Shown: piece by piece, positions 1-7,659 of the stretch
Layout of the letters: every line of letters starts with the position of its first letter
Position numbering within the stretch: position 1 is the stretch's first letter
Assembly: GCF_001553005.1 (NCBI RefSeq)
Contig: NZ_KQ959854.1
Location: 1-64,000, forward strand
From: Gemelliphila asaccharolytica
GTDB lineage: Bacteria; Bacillota; Bacilli; Staphylococcales; Gemellaceae
DNA: 64,000 nucleotides
Direction: 5' to 3'
Notes under the pieces: generated by a model
The model's input: only the letters and a program-made list of their open reading frames with translations
The model's database searches: none
What the model was told of the DNA's origin: nothing
Translations under genes and position numbers: made by a program

Positions 1-1282
1 TATTTTCTTTGAAGTCTTTAAATTCTTTTTTTATTATTTCTTCATTTTGTTCTTTTGCTTTATGAAGTACTTTATCTACCAATTCTTTTATTTTTTCTGG
101 TGTATTCAGCACTTTTAATTTTCTACCTTCTACTATTTTTTCTCCAAAAGTAGTTTCTAATATCTCTTTTTTATAACTTTCTTTTTTTTCTTTTTTCAAC
201 TCAGTTAATTTTTCTAATTCTTTTTGAGCATCATATTGTTGCCAGTGAATTCTTATTCTTGCTTGCTGAGTACCTGCATTAAATAACCCCATTACTGGTA
301 CATATACTTGAATTGAAAATTCATTTGATTCTTTTTTTAAAGGAATTAAAAATTCTTTAGGGAATTTTTTCCCTTTCATTACTGTATCTGCTCCATTTAC
401 TGGATCATTAAAACCATCAATTACATTATATTCACTTATTGGTGTCACAGGATCATATCCTTGTGGTTTTGATGAATTATGAAATTCTCCTGTACCATTT
501 TCTATTCCCAATTTTCCTAAAAAACCTTTAAATGTCATTAGATTTAGTGATTTGAATGCAAATAATCCATAATATCCTTTATTTGTTTTTATTATTTTTG
601 TTGGATGAACAATTGCACCGTCTGCCATTGACAATCTTCCACTTTCATATTCCCAATAATTTATGACTGTAGAATCTGTTTCATCTATCGATTCTATTGT
701 TTCTCCTTTTTCTTTTAATATTGATTGTAATCTTTCATATGGTGAATATTCACTATCATTATATGCTTGTACTGCTGCTTTAAAAGTTGTTAAAGCTCCT
801 TCAATTTTTTGATTTTTTTCTAAAGCTTTTTCTGCATATCCTATATCATCTTGTAATAATTTATATGCTCCTGGAAATTTTTTACCATTATCTTTTATTT
901 TTTTAGCATTTTCTATTTCAGTTTTAAATTCTAATATTAATTTTTCTGCTTGTGCTGATTTTTCTGTTGCTTCTTTTAACGTATTTTCTATAATAGAATT
1001 GTCATTTGCTTCTTGTATTTTTTTTGTATATTCTTCTTTTTCTTTTTTACTTAAATTTGCTAATTGGGCTATTTTTTTTATAGCTTTTTCTTTTTCTTTT
1101 TTATTTTCTTCTTTTTTATTAGTTTTTACTTCACTTGTATTTTTAGTATTATCTCTTTTCACATCTTGTTGTTTTTCAACTTGTTCTTTGGCACTAGCAT
1201 TATTAAGACCTAAAACTTGCCCTCCTGTGCTCATAACCAATGCTCCTGCTACTCCAACTGCTAATATCTTATTGTATTTCAT
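1..1282 (-). CDS. NEAT-like, iron-regulated exported protein (3' end outside window)
   Basis: The gene runs off the left edge; 427 residues are visible. The start ATG follows a GGAG ribosome binding site. Residues 1-31 form a signal peptide (MKYNKILAVGVAGALVMSTG, then an Ala-Ser-Ala cleavage region). Residues about 60-125 are a charged helical stretch resembling GA/Ebh-type three-helix modules. Residues about 208-350 resemble a NEAT haem-binding domain, beginning with a SMADGAIVHPTKIIKTNKGYY segment like the S-x-M-x-x-Y helix and HPxKxI strand of Isd proteins. The late strand that normally carries the YxxxY haem ligand reads GLFNAGTQQARIRIHW, so the usual tyrosines are absent. A Fur-type operator lies in the promoter. 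Likely role, by inference: haem or haemoglobin capture at the surface. Whether it is cell-wall anchored cannot be seen here. Confidence 0.62.
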   Translation of the reverse strand, partial: MKYNKILAVGVAGALVMSTGGQVLGLNNASAKEQVEKQQDVKRDNTKNTSEVKTNKKEENKKEKEKAIKKIAQLANLSKKEKEEYTKKIQEANDNSIIENTLKEATEKSAQAEKLILEFKTEIENAKKIKDNGKKFPGAYKLLQDDIGYAEKALEKNQKIEGALTTFKAAVQAYNDSEYSPYERLQSILKEKGETIESIDETDSTVINYWEYESGRLSMADGAIVHPTKIIKTNKGYYGLFAFKSLNLMTFKGFLGKLGIENGTGEFHNSSKPQGYDPVTPISEYNVIDGFNDPVNGADTVMKGKKFPKEFLIPLKKESNEFSIQVYVPVMGLFNAGTQQARIRIHWQQYDAQKELEKLTELKKEKKESYKKEILETTFGEKIVEGRKLKVLNTPEKIKELVDKVLHKAKEQNEEIIKKEFKDFKEN

Positions 1283-1317
1283 ATTTTCTCCTTAATTATT
1301 TATATGTCTCATTAACT

Positions 1318-1348
1318 CTTATAATGATAATTATTATCATCGTAAGAG
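1318..1348 (-). promoter_or_regulatory. Fur-type iron box in the NEAT-like gene promoter
   Basis: Positions 1320-1338 match the classical 19-base Fur box (GATAATGATAATCATTATC) at 17 of 19 bases. The box sits in a longer imperfect palindrome with CTCTTA/TAAGAG arms. On the minus strand, TTACGA (1340-1345) and TATAAG (1318-1323) are 16 bases apart, so the operator would fill the -35/-10 spacer. Repression by an iron-loaded Fur-like protein is inferred. Confidence 0.72.
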
Positions 1349-1681
1349 CTTAAAAAAATTTAAATCAAATCTATTTTCATTTTATCATCTTATAAATAAA
1401 AAAACAACAATTATTTTAAATATTTTTATCAAATATTTCTTTGCTAAATTTTATAAACGAGTTATATTATGCCCTGCTTGCTGTATATATTAAATTTTCA
1501 AAAAATATTTTTTTATTTTTTGAAAAAGAGTTTATAATAATAAAAATACCAACTACAAAACAAGTTTTTTTTATTTTTTGTGTTGATATTTCTTTTTTTC
1601 TTTTTTATATTTTTAAGCTGATTGTTAAATAAAACTTTTATTAAAGTATATTTTTATACAACCTATTAATTTTGATAATAT
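1349..1681. other. Intergenic region with a decayed insertion-sequence tail
   Basis: No credible gene is seen between the iron box and the mltG stop. Bases about 1541-1625 resemble 16808-16885 (shared words such as ATACCAACTA, ACAAG, TTTTTGTGTTGATA and AAGCTGATT). Both look like relics of the same insertion-sequence end. The rest is A+T-rich without a clear terminator or promoter. Confidence 0.45.
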
Positions 1682-2839
1682 TTATCCGTCTATCTTTTCA
1701 TTTGAACCCACATAACCTCTTATATGCTCTTTTGCAAGTTGTTCATGCTCTTCAAATGTTTTTGAAAAATAAGCTTTGCCTTCCTTATCTGTTAGAAAAT
1801 ATAGATAGCCATGTTGTGAACTGTTATTTATCGCTTCGTATGATTTTTCTCCCGGAGAACAGATGGGACCTGGGGGTAAACCATAATTTACATAGGTATT
1901 ATATTTTGAGTCATTTTTCAAATCTTCTAATGTTAATTCTCCGCTTGTTTTGTTTAAGCTGTAATAAACCGTAGGGTCTGTTTGTAATGGCATATTTAAA
2001 GCTAATCTATTTAGAAAAACTCCTGCTATTTTTTCATTGTCAGTTGATTTTGTTGATTCTTTCTCTAAAATACTACTCATAGTTATATATTTATGAATAG
2101 TTACTTTTTCTTTATCTCCTGATATATTCCAAACTAATTCTTGTTTTTTAAAAATTGGTAACACTTTTTCATTAGTAAGCCAAACCATTTGAGATATTAA
2201 ACTTTCTATATCTTTATTTTCATCATTAATTTTTTCTATATCATATTTTGCTGGGTATAAATATCCTTCTAGCTTATATTTTATATCATCATCTTCTATT
2301 TCAGAAGTGATTAATTCTGGATACTTTTGTGACAATTTATTAATAAAATTTTTATCATTTATTTTATCTATAAAATCCTGTTTTTTTATTCCAGTTAATT
2401 TTTCCAATTTCTCTGCTATTTTTAATATATTATCTCCTTCTATTATTGATAATGTATATAAAGGTTTTGCATTATCTTTATTTGTAAGAAAATATATTAT
2501 TTCATTCACACTCATATCTTGCGATAGGTCAAAACTTCCTGTAAAAAAATCTTTTTTATTTATAGTTTTTGCATAAATTTTAAATATAAATTTATTTTTT
2601 ATTAATTTTTTTTGATATAAAGTTTCTACTATAGAAGAACTACCCTCTCCTTCTCTTATGTGTATTTTTACTTTATCAGAATTATTTTTATTAACAGGTG
2701 TTATTTGAGAGTGAATATATCCCAAAAATAGCATTGTAATTACCATAAATATAATAAAAATAGATGCTATCTTATTACTTGATTTTTTCCTTTTTTTATT
2801 TCTTAACTCTTCTCTTCTTTCGTAGTAATCATGTTTCAT
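1682..2839 (-). CDS. mltG: Endolytic murein transglycosylase MltG
   Basis: 385 residues of the YceG/MltG family, which cleaves nascent glycan strands and so helps set glycan length in peptidoglycan. A short basic cytoplasmic tail precedes one membrane helix at about residues 24-43; the catalytic domain is extracellular. The family EGYLYP motif is near 191, and the catalytic glutamate is expected at E259 in SSILEKES. Conserved LQTDPTVYYSL and the NYGLPPGPICSPG loop follow. It is the last gene of a nine-gene minus-strand operon, starting one base after the DUF1292 gene. Length and motifs are normal. Confidence 0.95.
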   Translation of the reverse strand: MKHDYYERREELRNKKRKKSSNKIASIFIIFMVITMLFLGYIHSQITPVNKNNSDKVKIHIREGEGSSSIVETLYQKKLIKNKFIFKIYAKTINKKDFFTGSFDLSQDMSVNEIIYFLTNKDNAKPLYTLSIIEGDNILKIAEKLEKLTGIKKQDFIDKINDKNFINKLSQKYPELITSEIEDDDIKYKLEGYLYPAKYDIEKINDENKDIESLISQMVWLTNEKVLPIFKKQELVWNISGDKEKVTIHKYITMSSILEKESTKSTDNEKIAGVFLNRLALNMPLQTDPTVYYSLNKTSGELTLEDLKNDSKYNTYVNYGLPPGPICSPGEKSYEAINNSSQHGYLYFLTDKEGKAYFSKTFEEHEQLAKEHIRGYVGSNEKIDG

Positions 2840-2840
2840 A

Positions 2841-3164
2841 TTAGCAACTTTCTTCTGAATCTATTTCCTCTGATTCAGAATATAAAATATCAAGAACCTC
2901 AGACACCATATCCAATTCTTCATCATTTTCTAAAGGCTCAAATCTCATATTTCCTTCTTCTTCTATACATTCCATTGGAAATACTTCTAACTGATAATTA
3001 TCTATATTTTTTTCTTCTGTAAAAATAAAATATAATTTGTTATTTACTGGATTGGTAAATTCTAGTATTTTTCTATATTCTTTTTCTTTTCCTTCACTGT
3101 CAACTAATTCATATACTTCTTCTTCGCTATTTATATTCATTTCATCTAATTTTTTTTCTAACAT
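2841..3164 (-). CDS. DUF1292 family protein (YrzB-like)
   Basis: 107-residue acidic protein of the DUF1292 family. The core L-V-D-S-E-G-K-E-K-E-Y-R-K-I-L-E-F and the following YFIFTEE and P-M-E-C-I-E-E-E segments are recognisable; the C-terminus is a run of Glu/Asp. Function is unknown. The family typically sits directly after ruvX and ireB, as it does here: its ATG overlaps the ruvX stop by one base, so translation is probably coupled. Confidence 0.9.
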   Translation of the reverse strand: MLEKKLDEMNINSEEEVYELVDSEGKEKEYRKILEFTNPVNNKLYFIFTEEKNIDNYQLEVFPMECIEEEGNMRFEPLENDEELDMVSEVLDILYSESEEIDSEESC

Positions 3165-3601
3165 TATGCTCTCCTATTAATAGTATCTAAATATGTTTGT
3201 AATATTATAACAGCTGCCATTTTATCAATTACTTGTTTTCTTTTCTTTCTTGAAAGATTTGCTTCTAACAAAACTCTCTCTGCTCCTACTGTAGATAATC
3301 TTTCATCTTGAAATACTATTTCTACTGTTTTTATTTTTTGTTTTAATATTTCTGAAAATTTAATAGTAGCTTCCCCTCTAAATCCTATTGAATTATTCAT
3401 ATTTTTAGGTAGGCCTATTACTATTTTTTTTATATCTTGTTCTCTAACTAATTCTTTTATTCTTTTTATCTTAAAGTCATTTATTTCTTCATTAATTTTT
3501 AGTGTTTCTACTCCTTGTGCTGTTAAACCAAGTAAATCACTAATTGCTATACCTATAGTTTTGCTTCCATAGTCTAAGCCCATTATTCTTCCAATACTCA
3601 T
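3164..3601 (-). CDS. ruvX: Holliday junction resolvase-like RuvX (YqgF)
   Basis: 145 residues, typical for the family. The RNase H-like fold is shown by the N-terminal MGLDYGSKTIGIAISD strand carrying the first acidic residue, the IVIGLPKNMN strand and the late FQDERLSTVGA segment with the second acidic residues. RuvX proteins are implicated in Holliday junction resolution and in pre-16S rRNA 5' processing (YqgF). The gene overlaps ireB and the DUF1292 gene by one base on each side, forming a tight cassette. Confidence 0.95.
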   Translation of the reverse strand: MSIGRIMGLDYGSKTIGIAISDLLGLTAQGVETLKINEEINDFKIKRIKELVREQDIKKIVIGLPKNMNNSIGFRGEATIKFSEILKQKIKTVEIVFQDERLSTVGAERVLLEANLSRKKRKQVIDKMAAVIILQTYLDTINRRA

Positions 3602-3855
3602 TATATCTCCTTAATAAAAAAATATAGTAAATATTCTAGTATTTCATTTGTATTTATTTTAGAAATTTTTTCCCTCGCTCCATTATCTCTTGGAATATAT
3701 ATGGGATTATTTGTTTTTATATATCCCATTATTTGATTAATAGGATCATAATTTTTCTCTTTTATAACATTTATTACATCTGTCAAAACCATTTTTACAT
3801 ATTCTTGTTTATATTCATCTGTTTTAAAAATATCAGTTTTATCAAAATTAGCCAT
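3601..3855 (-). CDS. ireB: IreB family regulatory phosphoprotein
   Basis: 84 residues of the UPF0297/IreB family. In Enterococcus faecalis IreB is a substrate of the Ser/Thr kinase IreK (PASTA type) and tunes cephalosporin resistance. The N-terminal FDKTDIFKTDEY segment holds the threonines phosphorylated in the family; the conserved NQIMGYIKTNNPIYIP core follows. The ireB-ruvX-DUF1292 order is the usual Firmicute arrangement. Confidence 0.93.
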   Translation of the reverse strand: MANFDKTDIFKTDEYKQEYVKMVLTDVINVIKEKNYDPINQIMGYIKTNNPIYIPRDNGAREKISKINTNEILEYLLYFFIKEI

Positions 3856-3868
3856 ATATTCTCTCCCC

Positions 3869-4699
3869 TTATTCTAATTCAATAATTATCCCTACAGCTC
3901 CTTCTCCTGTATGTGTTGATATTACTGGACACGTTATAAATACGTCATTATCTGTTAACTTATATCCTAAGTTTTCTAATAATGCCACTTTTATCATTTC
4001 TATATATTCATAAGAAAGTGCGTGGGCTAACTTAATAGATTTAATTTTTTCTCCAGCATCTTTTTTTATGTTTTCTATTAATGCACTTACTAATTTTTTC
4101 TTTCCTCTTACAGTTTTTATCATTTTTAGTTCATTTGTATAAAGTTTTGTTAGTATTTTTATATTTAAAAATCCTCCTATTATACCAGAAGCTTTTTTTA
4201 ATCTTCCTCCTTTTACCAAATTATCTAATCTATCGATTGTTACATATGTTAAAATTTTCTTTGCTTTATTATTTAATATTTCAGAGATTTCTGATATGTT
4301 TTTTCCTAATAATATCTGATTTATACATTCTTTTATTAAGAAAACCATACCTCTTGATGTAGTTTTTGAATTTACTACTTTCACATTGGTAAATGATTTT
4401 GCTACCTGAGAGGCTGTATTAAATGTACCACTAATTACATCAGATAAATGAATTGATATAATATCGTAACCTTCATCTGTCAATTGTTTATATTTATCCA
4501 TTATCTTACCAATAGCTGGCTGACTAGTAAAAAAACTTTTTGCTGTTCTCATTTTTAAAATATAGTCTTCATTTGATATATCCTCAAATTCTTCTCCATC
4601 AACATTTACAGTTAAAGGTAATACTTCTAGATTATATTTTTTTATTTCTTCTTTTGTTAAATCTGCAGTAGAGTCCACAACTATTTTTATCTTATTCAC
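3869..4699 (-). CDS. DegV family fatty-acid-binding protein
   Basis: 276 residues of the DegV/FakB family. The N-terminal VDSTADLT motif, the DxSNEDY loop, TSQPAIG and the SGTFNTA ligand-binding turn are all visible; RLDNLVKGGRLKKA marks the second half. FakB-type members present fatty acids to the kinase FakA; no FakA gene is in this window. The start appears to be GTG, with AGGAGT eight bases upstream and an 8-base overlap with folA. Which fatty acid it binds cannot be told from sequence. Confidence 0.9.
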   Translation of the reverse strand: MNKIKIVVDSTADLTKEEIKKYNLEVLPLTVNVDGEEFEDISNEDYILKMRTAKSFFTSQPAIGKIMDKYKQLTDEGYDIISIHLSDVISGTFNTASQVAKSFTNVKVVNSKTTSRGMVFLIKECINQILLGKNISEISEILNNKAKKILTYVTIDRLDNLVKGGRLKKASGIIGGFLNIKILTKLYTNELKMIKTVRGKKKLVSALIENIKKDAGEKIKSIKLAHALSYEYIEMIKVALLENLGYKLTDNDVFITCPVISTHTGEGAVGIIIELE

Positions 4700-5189
4700 T
4701 TTTAACTACTCCTTTTTTTATATAGTGCTTAAACTTGTAATCATATTCATTATCTTTATCTTTTAAAAAACTTTTTTCTTCCACTAAATTCCATTCATTT
4801 TTATTTATATCAGGAAAGTAACTATCCCCTTTAACTGTTGCATTAATTTCTGTAATATACATTTCATCTACATCCTTAATGTATTCATTATATATACTAC
4901 TTCCTCCAAAAATAAAAATTTTTTCTGTCTTTATATTTTTTAATGCTAAATCTCTATTGTTATAAACTTTTACTCCTGGAAAAGAAAAATTAGCAGAAGA
5001 TGTCAATACTCTATTTTCCCTATTTGGAAGTGGAAATCCTATACTTTCAAATGTCTTTCTTCCCATAAGTATAGTTTGATTAGTTGTTAAATTCTTAACC
5101 CGTTTCATATCTGATTTTAATTTCCAAGGTATCTTATTTTTATTACCAATACATTTATTTTTATCATATGCTACTATAAGAGATATCAT
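4692..5189 (-). CDS. folA: Dihydrofolate reductase
   Basis: 165 residues, normal for a bacterial enzyme. It reduces dihydrofolate to tetrahydrofolate with NADPH. Visible motifs are IVAYDKNKCIGNKNKIPWKL (substrate loop), ILMGRKTFESIG (NADPH phosphate loop), NRVLTSS and IFGGSSIY (the GG cofactor turn). It follows thyA by 10 bases, so the enzyme that makes dihydrofolate and the one that recycles it are co-transcribed. Confidence 0.97.
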   Translation of the reverse strand: MISLIVAYDKNKCIGNKNKIPWKLKSDMKRVKNLTTNQTILMGRKTFESIGFPLPNRENRVLTSSANFSFPGVKVYNNRDLALKNIKTEKIFIFGGSSIYNEYIKDVDEMYITEINATVKGDSYFPDINKNEWNLVEEKSFLKDKDNEYDYKFKHYIKKGVVKSE

Positions 5190-5199
5190 ACTTTACCTC

Positions 5200-6135
5200 C
5201 TATACTGCTATAGGTGCTTTTATAAAAGGATGACAATTATAATCCGATATAGTTACATCCTCTATTTTTAAATTGAAAATAGTATCAAAATCATTTATAA
5301 CTAACTTAGGTGATTTATATGGCTTTCTTTCTAATTGAGTTTTTACTTGTTCAATATGATTTAAATATATGTGTGCATCTCCTATTGTATGAACAAAATC
5401 TCCTAATTCTAAATTACATTCTTTAGCTATTAAAATTGTTAAAAGTGAGTACGATGCTATATTAAAAGGGACACCTAAAAATACATCTGCACTTCTTTGA
5501 TATAATTGACAACTAAGTTTATTTTCACAAACATAAAATTGAAACATTGTATGGCAGGGAGGAAGTGCCATTGTATCTATTTCCTTTGGATTCCATGCAG
5601 AAACTATTATTCTTCTTGAATATTTATTTTCTTTTAACTGATTTATTACATTTTTTAATTGATCTATACCATCAAAATTTCTCCATTGTTTTCCATAGAC
5701 ATTTCCTAAATCGCCATATTTTAAAGCGAATTTTTCATCTGTTAAAATTCTTTCTTTAAATTTTTTCATTTCCTTTTTATATTCTGTCATTAATTTGTCA
5801 TCTGTCAATATCCTTCTACCAAAATCAGTCATATCAACACCTTTGTATTCAGAACTTTCTACCCATTTTTTAAATGCCCATTCATTCCAAATATTATTTT
5901 TATTTTCTAATAAAAATTTTATATTTGTATCTCCTTTTATAAACCACAATAATTCTGACCATATTAAATTAAAATTAACTTTTTTTGTTGTTAATAATGG
6001 AAATCCGTCATTAAGATTAAATCTCATTTGATATCCAAAAATACTTTTAGTTCCTACTCCTGTTCTATCCTCTTTCAGACTTCCTTTTTCTAATATAGTT
6101 TTACATAATTCTAAATATGTCTTATCTGCTTTCAT
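5200..6135 (-). CDS. thyA: Thymidylate synthase
   Basis: 311 residues of ThyA, converting dUMP to dTMP with methylene-tetrahydrofolate. The catalytic cysteine is C194 in [10 protein letters not shown]; the [19 protein letters not shown] signature, the N-terminal RTG phosphate loop and the DAHIYLNH motif are intact. Residues about 88-140 hold the extra loop found in Lactobacillus casei-type enzymes and absent from E. coli ThyA. It lies between mntR and folA. Confidence 0.97.
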   Translation of the reverse strand: MKADKTYLELCKTILEKGSLKEDRTGVGTKSIFGYQMRFNLNDGFPLLTTKKVNFNLIWSELLWFIKGDTNIKFLLENKNNIWNEWAFKKWVESSEYKGVDMTDFGRRILTDDKLMTEYKKEMKKFKERILTDEKFALKYGDLGNVYGKQWRNFDGIDQLKNVINQLKENKYSRRIIVSAWNPKEIDTMALPPCHTMFQFYVCENKLSCQLYQRSADVFLGVPFNIASYSLLTILIAKECNLELGDFVHTIGDAHIYLNHIEQVKTQLERKPYKSPKLVINDFDTIFNLKIEDVTISDYNCHPFIKAPIAV

Positions 6136-6144
6136 CTTACCTCT

Positions 6145-6537
6145 TTACTTTAATTTGTAATTTTTTTCTTTTAAATATTCTATCAATATTGTTATTTTAG
6201 ATATTGAATCTTTACTAAAATGGTGTTCTATACCTTCCACCTCTTGATAAATATTCTCTTCTTTAACTCCTATAACACCTAAAAACTCTTCTAAAATCTT
6301 ATGTCTTTTCAAAGTATAGTCCCCCATACCTCTTCCTTTAGGAGTTAAGGCTATTCCTCTATATTTTTCATATTTTATATAACCTTCTGCATCTAATTTT
6401 TTAACCATTTTAGTTACAGCAGAAGGATATATTTTTAATTTTTCAGCAATATCCGCCGACCTTGCATAGCCTTTTTTTGATATTAATAAAAAAATAGTTT
6501 CAATATAGTCTTCCATTGTTGGGGTAGTTTTAGCCAT
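6145..6537 (-). CDS. mntR: Manganese-dependent transcriptional regulator MntR
   Basis: 130 residues of the DtxR/MntR family. The winged helix-turn-helix covers residues about 8-62 (MEDYIETIFLL, then SADIAEKL-YPSAVTKMVKKL). The metal-binding dimerisation domain carries KRHKILEEFLGVIG and EGIEHHFS, with the expected Glu/His ligands (IYQEVEGIEHH). There is no SH3-like C-terminal domain, as in B. subtilis MntR. Expected role: repress manganese uptake genes when Mn is sufficient. No Mn transporter is nearby, so its targets lie elsewhere. Confidence 0.88.
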   Translation of the reverse strand: MAKTTPTMEDYIETIFLLISKKGYARSADIAEKLKIYPSAVTKMVKKLDAEGYIKYEKYRGIALTPKGRGMGDYTLKRHKILEEFLGVIGVKEENIYQEVEGIEHHFSKDSISKITILIEYLKEKNYKLK

Positions 6538-6547
6538 ATAATTCTCC

Positions 6548-7336
6548 TTATAAAAGTTGAAATGGATTTTCTTCTACTTCAGATAAGTAAATATTTATAT
6601 TTTTTAAAGAATTTATATTTTCTAAATATTCTTTAAATATCTTTTTACAAATATTTTCTGAAAAATGACCAATATCAATTACATTTTTATTCATTTCAAT
6701 TGAATCTAATGCTTGATGATAACTTACATCTCCTGTTAAATATATGTCTACATCTGGCAATTTATAAATAAAATCTCCTCCACTACCCCCTAGTAGTGCA
6801 ACTTTTTTGATATAGTTATCTGGATTTTTTGTTATCAATTTAACATATTTAAGATTTAACTTTCTCTTTACAAACGAAGAAAATTCACTTATTTTCATTT
6901 TTTCTTTTAATGTACCTTTTCTTCCCAAACCACAACCTTTAAAATCATTATTTTCAAATAAAACTTCTATATTTTCAAGTTCTAACTCTTTTGACAAATA
7001 ATAATTTAATCCAAATTTTGCTGAATCTAAATTAGTATGAGCAGAAATAACAGCTATATCATTTTTAATAAGCTTACTAATAATTCTTGCCTTGAAATCA
7101 TTATAATTTAAAGACTTAATAGGCTTAAATATTAAAGGATGATGAGAAATAATAAGATCAACCTTTTTATTAATTGCCTCTTTAACTACTTCATCTGTCA
7201 CATCCAAACAAACTAAAATGCTAGATACCTGTCTTTTATCATCTCCAAGCATAAATCCTACATTATCCCAATCTTCTGATAATCTTTCATCTGCTAAATT
7301 TTTTATATAATTATATATATCTTTTACTATAATCAT
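6548..7336 (-). CDS. Nif3-like dinuclear metal-centre protein
   Basis: 262 residues of the Nif3/YbgI family. Metal-binding motifs are ISHHPLIF, AHTNLDSA and, near the C-terminus, IDIGHFSEN. The protein is the short form without the PII-like insert of many Bacillus homologues (about 370 residues). Family members form hexameric toroids with two metals per subunit; biochemical function is unsettled. It is the first gene of the nine-gene operon ending at mltG. A trmK neighbour, common in this family, is missing here. Confidence 0.9.
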   Translation of the reverse strand: MIIVKDIYNYIKNLADERLSEDWDNVGFMLGDDKRQVSSILVCLDVTDEVVKEAINKKVDLIISHHPLIFKPIKSLNYNDFKARIISKLIKNDIAVISAHTNLDSAKFGLNYYLSKELELENIEVLFENNDFKGCGLGRKGTLKEKMKISEFSSFVKRKLNLKYVKLITKNPDNYIKKVALLGGSGGDFIYKLPDVDIYLTGDVSYHQALDSIEMNKNVIDIGHFSENICKKIFKEYLENINSLKNINIYLSEVEENPFQLL

Positions 7337-7355
7337 TTTTTCTCCTTATTTTCTT

Positions 7356-7385
7356 ATTATATCATAATTACAAGCAACTATTCAA
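7356..7385 (-). promoter_or_regulatory. Sigma-A promoter for the nif3-like to mltG operon
   Basis: On the minus strand TTGAAT (7380-7385) lies 18 bases from TATAAT (7356-7361), with a TGA extension just before the -10. It reads into the nif3-like gene about 20 bases downstream. No other strong promoter was noticed inside the tightly packed operon. Confidence 0.65.
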
Positions 7386-7659
7386 CAAAAATTAAAATCA
7401 CTTTTTCTCTTTATATCAAGCTTTTTAGATTTATAATTTACTATTAAGAAATAATTAAAAATTTTACTATATAATCATTCAATTTTTTCCTATATCATTT
7501 ATTTTTTAAAAACATAATCTATATCTTAAATTAAAATTATATATTTTATCTTTTTTAATATTTTACTAAAAAATTATTTTAGATATTTTATATATTTGAG
7601 TAGACTTTTTCAAAAATTTAATATACGATAAATTTAGAATTTTTTATGAGGTTTTATAA
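7386..7659 (+). promoter_or_regulatory. Divergent intergenic region; recD2 promoter
   Basis: A+T-rich region between divergent genes. A plausible plus-strand promoter is TTGAGT (7596-7601), 17 bases, TAATAT (7619-7624), leaving a leader of about 30 bases. A TGAGG ribosome binding site sits nine bases before the recD2 ATG. I see nothing else in the stretch. Confidence 0.5.

Noticed and set aside
1441-1632. 63-residue plus-strand open frame in the gap before mltG
   Set aside because: No ribosome binding site; it overlaps the insertion-sequence relic and is low-complexity A+T sequence.
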